DNA from: Chitinophagales bacterium
Lineage (GTDB): Bacteria > Bacteroidota > Bacteroidia > Chitinophagales > Saprospiraceae
Direction: 5' to 3'
Length of the DNA stretch: 64,000 nucleotides
NCBI GenBank assembly: GCA_022360175.1
Contig: JAKSDI010000114.1
Location: 58,386 to 122,385 of the forward strand
Under the pieces are notes generated by a model. It saw only the letters and a program-made list of their open reading frames with translations. It made no database searches and was not told where the DNA came from. Positions within the stretch are counted from its first letter, which is position 1. Every line of letters starts with the position of its first letter. The translations under genes and the position numbers were made by a program. This document shows, piece by piece, positions 61,901 through 64,000 of the stretch.

Positions 61901-62063
61901 AAGTTTTGAAACGGATTATCTACTATCGATGCGTACTATGGATGATTTAATCCGTGCTGCTCAACGTAATAAGGATGATGATTTCGCTCAAGAATTGCAG
62001 AGCCGATATGCACCATTTAATTTAGAACCAACAGAAAATGCATTCCCAGGAAATGGCCAATAA
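58980..62063 (+). CDS. DUF2723 membrane protein (GT117-like glycosyltransferase family)
   Basis: A 1027-residue protein with an N-terminal membrane part of about 12 helices: LWDCGEFILGAYKLQVVHPPGAPLFM is the family signature (residues about 33-58, split here by length limits but continuous in the protein). A long soluble C-terminal part contains FTYGDNDTYPLWYAQEVEGI. DUF2723 relatives include the TMEM260 protein O-mannosyltransferase, so a lipid-linked sugar transfer is likely; the acceptor is unknown. The 3' end overlaps rpiB by 11 bases. Confidence 0.85.
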   Translation: MGSTKRIQNLAGWLVFAVAMTVYFFSAERTGSLWDCGEFILGAYKLQVVHPPGAPLFMIVGRVFTVFAELFSDDPADIAFSINLMSSLCTAFAATFICWVTIMLGKLALVGREGKLDNAQMIATTAAGIIAGLSTAFATSIWFSAVEGEVYAMSTFFTALTLWAMIKWYSMPDNQMADRWLLFSVYAAGLSIGVHLLSILTFPALALFYYFKKYKKHNFKGVVLAALGGVAAIVVIQSFIIVGIPKLWTKFEIFTVNSLGLPFHSGLIPTLLIVAAAIFFGLRYAHQKNNLIAQQLIVGATLVIIGFSTIGVIVIRANAAPPVNMNAPSDAIRLLPYLNREQYGERALLRGPHFDAQPVNTEVEERYGRVGDKYDIVDLKISYVYRDQDKMLFPRMQDYSQGRPRLYKMWLGLDPNKPLPPGRPNMADNISFMVRYQLGWMYFRYFMWNFAGRQNAEQGYYPWDKSNGHWLSGISFIDNARLYNQSNITDAMKEEQGRNKYYMLPFIFGLVGMFFHFRKNPNDALGLLALFIITGIGIIIYSNQPPNEPRERDYVLVGSIFTYCIWIGIGVLGIFELLREKMGQSGLVSAVIASLLVVSAPVLMGTQNFDDHSRMHHSGARDYASNFLESCDKDAIIFTYGDNDTYPLWYAQEVEGIRTDVRVVNLSLIAVDWYIDLLRRKVNDSPPIKMTISQDAYRGKQRNQTFYYSRTNGQDPAMNIQEWIKYIGQPNLVTTQSGRKMETFPSQNVFIPVNIEQAMASGAATIQDTANIVSRIPLKLQGKDYLIKDELAILDILASNLWERPIYFAVTCRQEKLFGLDDYMRLEGLSLRVTPVKGRSDGQYGIIGSGSVAANTIYEHVMNDFRWGNFDKQEMFVDRSYAPSVQSHQLAMRRAAQQLVREGDKEKAISLINKYFEVFPDMNFPYDYRAYYMISVYLEAGAYEEAKPHMQILADRIIDELEFLTSIDPIILERSFETDYLLSMRTMDDLIRAAQRNKDDDFAQELQSRYAPFNLEPTENAFPGNGQ

Positions 62064-62493
62064 AACTATTGCAATTGGATGCGATCATGCAGGTTTTCCA
62101 TATAAAGATCGTATCATACAATTATTGGAAAGCAAAGGTATCAAGGTGTTAAACTTTGGTACAGATGCTCCTGATTCGGTTGATTATCCCGATTTTGTAC
62201 ACCCTGTTGCTACTAGTGTAGAAAGCAATGAAGCTAATCTTGGCATAGTAATGTGTGGAAGTGGAAATGGTGTAGCAATGACTGTTAATAAGCATCAAGG
62301 CATACGAGCTGCATTATGTTGGAATGAAGAACTGGCTGCATTAGCCCGGCAACACAATGATGCAAATATTTTATCGCTTCCTATTCGTTTTCTTAAAGAA
62401 GAGGAAGCGGTTTCTATAGTTGAAACGTTTTTATCACATGAATTTGAAGGAGGGCGACATCAAAGAAGAGTTGACAAAATACCAACTACTTAA
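62053..62493 (+). CDS. rpiB: Ribose 5-phosphate isomerase B
   Basis: From the ATG at 62053 (146 residues; a start at 62038 would add five). IAIGCDHAGFPYKDRIIQLL, VMCGSGNGVAMTVNKHQGIR and RQHNDANILSLPIRFL are characteristic of RpiB, with Asp, His and the Cys of CGSGNG in place. It converts ribose 5-phosphate to ribulose 5-phosphate, possibly also allose phosphates. It overlaps the DUF2723 gene by 11 bases and is closed by a terminator. Confidence 0.95.
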   Translation: MANKTIAIGCDHAGFPYKDRIIQLLESKGIKVLNFGTDAPDSVDYPDFVHPVATSVESNEANLGIVMCGSGNGVAMTVNKHQGIRAALCWNEELAALARQHNDANILSLPIRFLKEEEAVSIVETFLSHEFEGGRHQRRVDKIPTT

Positions 62494-62545
62494 TATTGCC
62501 CATAATTACTTGCTGATATATTTTTTGCCGTAAAGGCAATTATTT

Positions 62546-62590
62546 CAATCGCTGGTGGCCAACTGATGGTAGCCAGCGATTGTTGTTTTA
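62546..62590 (+). terminator. Intrinsic terminator after rpiB
   Basis: CAATCGCTGG pairs perfectly with CCAGCGATTG across a 17-base loop. TTGTTTTA follows the right arm. It separates rpiB from the peptidase gene. Confidence 0.75.
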
Positions 62591-62606
62591 AAAACCTATC
62601 AATACT

Positions 62607-64000
62607 ATGCGACTTTTCATAGCCCTACTACTACTTAGCAGCCTGAATGCTTTTTCCCAAGCAAGTATGCCTATTAGTCCTCAGGAAAAATATGCTGCAA
62701 CAATTACTAGCAAAGATTTATCATCCCATCTATATGTACTCGCCTCAGATAGTCTGGAAGGTAGAGAAACCGGAAAACCAGGCCAGCAAAAAGCAGCATC
62801 TTATATCGCTCGACAGTTTCAACAAATGGGGCTGCCTGCTGTTAATGGAAATAGCTATTTCCAAAAAATTTCTTTTATAAAAGAAAGCTGGCAAGGAATT
62901 TCACTTGACATTAATGGCGAACGCATGCGTCATTTATGGGATTATTATGCCTACCCATCAACCAATATAGGGCGGAAATCCATAGATATTGATCAAATAG
63001 TGTTTATTGGCTATGGTATAGAAACTGATAAATATAGCGATTACAAAGGTGTAGATGTAAAAGATAAAGCTGTACTTATATATGCTGGAGAACCTGTTAG
63101 TAAAAAAGGTATTTCACAAATTACAGGTAGCAAAGATTTATCTGAATGGTCCACTGATTGGAGAAAAAAAATCAAACTAGCCAAAGAAAAAGGAGTGAGC
63201 ACTGTGTTTATTATTGACACAGATTATAAAAATAATGCTGCCGAAGCAAGAAAAATCATACTGAACTCCAGCCTAAAATTAGGTGCAGGAGAGCAACCCG
63301 AAAACAACTATGTCAATAATCTCTTTATAACCTCCAAACTTGCTAAAATAATTATGGGTGATGCTTATAAACAAGTTATCAAAGCCCGAAATAAAATGCA
63401 AAAAAAGGGAAAAAGCCGTTCTGTCAATTTACCCGTGCAAATTCGGCTCAAGCAACCTAAAAGTAAACAACAAATACAAGGAGAAAATGTGCTTGGCTAT
63501 ATTGAAGGAAGTGACGAAGTTCTTAAAGATGAGTTGGTTGTTATTACCGCTCATTATGACCACCTAGGAAAAAGAGGTAGCGACATATATAATGGAGCGG
63601 ATGATAATGCCTCTGGAAGTTCTACTGTTCTCGAAATAGCTGAAGCATTTACACTAGCTGCTGAAGAGGGCAAAGGAGCCAAGAGAAGTATTTTAGTGAT
63701 GCTGGTCTCCGGTGAAGAAAAAGGTTTATTAGGTTCTGAGTACTATGTTAAAAATCCCATTTTTCCACTAGAACAAACTATTGCCAATATTAACATCGAT
63801 ATGGTGGGTAGAGTAGATGAAAAACATAAAGACAACCCAAACTACATATATGTTATTGGTTCAGATAGACTGAGTACCGAATTACACCAAATAAATGAGA
63901 CGGTAAATCAGGAGATGGTAGGACTGGAGTTAGATTACACCTATAATGCTGAAGACGATCCTAATCGTTACTATTATCGTTCAGATCATTACAATTTTGC
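62607..64000 (+). CDS. M28-family metallopeptidase (partial, C-terminus outside window)
   Basis: The frame is open from the ATG at 62607 to the right edge. The signal peptide is MRLFIALLLLSSLNAFSQ. A PA-like insert lies around residues 100-215 (IGYGIETDKYSDYKGVDVKD). The zinc site is present: ITAHYDHLGK with NGADDNASGSSTVLEIAEAF, then VSGEEKGLLGSEYY and NINIDMVGR. It is an aminopeptidase-type exopeptidase probably in the periplasm. At least the last metal ligand lies beyond the edge. It is read separately from rpiB. Confidence 0.92.
   Translation, partial: MRLFIALLLLSSLNAFSQASMPISPQEKYAATITSKDLSSHLYVLASDSLEGRETGKPGQQKAASYIARQFQQMGLPAVNGNSYFQKISFIKESWQGISLDINGERMRHLWDYYAYPSTNIGRKSIDIDQIVFIGYGIETDKYSDYKGVDVKDKAVLIYAGEPVSKKGISQITGSKDLSEWSTDWRKKIKLAKEKGVSTVFIIDTDYKNNAAEARKIILNSSLKLGAGEQPENNYVNNLFITSKLAKIIMGDAYKQVIKARNKMQKKGKSRSVNLPVQIRLKQPKSKQQIQGENVLGYIEGSDEVLKDELVVITAHYDHLGKRGSDIYNGADDNASGSSTVLEIAEAFTLAAEEGKGAKRSILVMLVSGEEKGLLGSEYYVKNPIFPLEQTIANINIDMVGRVDEKHKDNPNYIYVIGSDRLSTELHQINETVNQEMVGLELDYTYNAEDDPNRYYYRSDHYNF

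Noticed and set aside
62647..62880. Short ORF in the M28 peptidase start region
   Set aside because: It is out of frame with a gene that has a signal peptide and zinc motifs.

Overview
The window is chromosomal DNA of an AT-rich member of the Bacteroidota. Family-level evidence includes Bacteroidota-type small proteins (DUF3127, DUF4834), a DUF2723 membrane glycosyltransferase-like protein, a GIN-domain (DUF2807) protein, a probable type IX secretion tail, a coiled-coil class III adenylyl cyclase and effector-associated domains of the EAD11 type. EAD11 proteins and the mix of hypothetical proteins fit the Saprospiria best, but the order is an inference. No rRNA, tRNA, CRISPR array, intact insertion sequence or prophage was recognised.

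Region by region. 1-3809: a truncated secreted PDZ-alpha/beta hydrolase, an HTH protein with a PLD-like (DUF5919-type) C-terminus, a 43-residue double-glycine leader peptide with its own terminator, and a large helical protein of unknown function. 3971-8757: an accessory cluster that is the most interesting part of the window. It holds a LuxR-type HTH protein, a nucleoside-phosphorylase-like protein with a glycine-rich C-terminal tail, a small protein carrying a similar tail plus EAD11, a BamE-like lipoprotein, a CsgG-like protein, and, facing them, an EAD11-transmembrane-SUMF1 protein. I read this as a candidate effector/adaptor/membrane-receptor conflict system. 8912-11276: arsenosugar-type genes (TIGR04282 glycosyltransferase, peroxidase-like protein, radical SAM ArsS) without a visible ArsM. 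11333-17832: VOC protein, PsuG, and the RNA repair pair Hen1/Pnkp with a divergent WYL regulator. 17865-30684: metabolism, signalling and stress genes (SDR, M15 peptidase, conserved unknown, adenylyl cyclase, CBS protein, UspA, serine hydrolase, DUF2807, alpha/beta hydrolase, YndJ, DUF1990). 30798-42052: secreted endonuclease I, TlpA-like thioredoxin, OmpA-family protein, nucleoid-associated protein, O-methyltransferase/MarC/TauE run, lipoprotein, Mfd and RluA. 42123-48590: a lipoprotein, a second serine hydrolase, a Rossmann-like protein, a carotenoid operon (CrtI, CrtB, CrtYcd-type lycopene cyclase), then a GNAT-like/Xre pair behind a perfect palindrome that looks like a toxin-antitoxin module. 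48637-58717: PolA, an RND efflux pump with its adaptor, a W-repeat secreted protein, DUF3127, RsmG, RluA and DUF4834. 58980-64000: DUF2723 protein, RpiB and a truncated M28 peptidase.

Between genes there are three 162-167 nt full-length imperfect palindromes (25382-25548, 32226-32388, 55824-55985) that look like MITE-type or structured elements. There is also a family of degenerate GATGTGGTGATATAG-like repeats (21971, 34684, 42684) and several clear intrinsic terminators. At least four genes appear to start with TTG (20466 minus, 43870, 44405 and 46720 plus).
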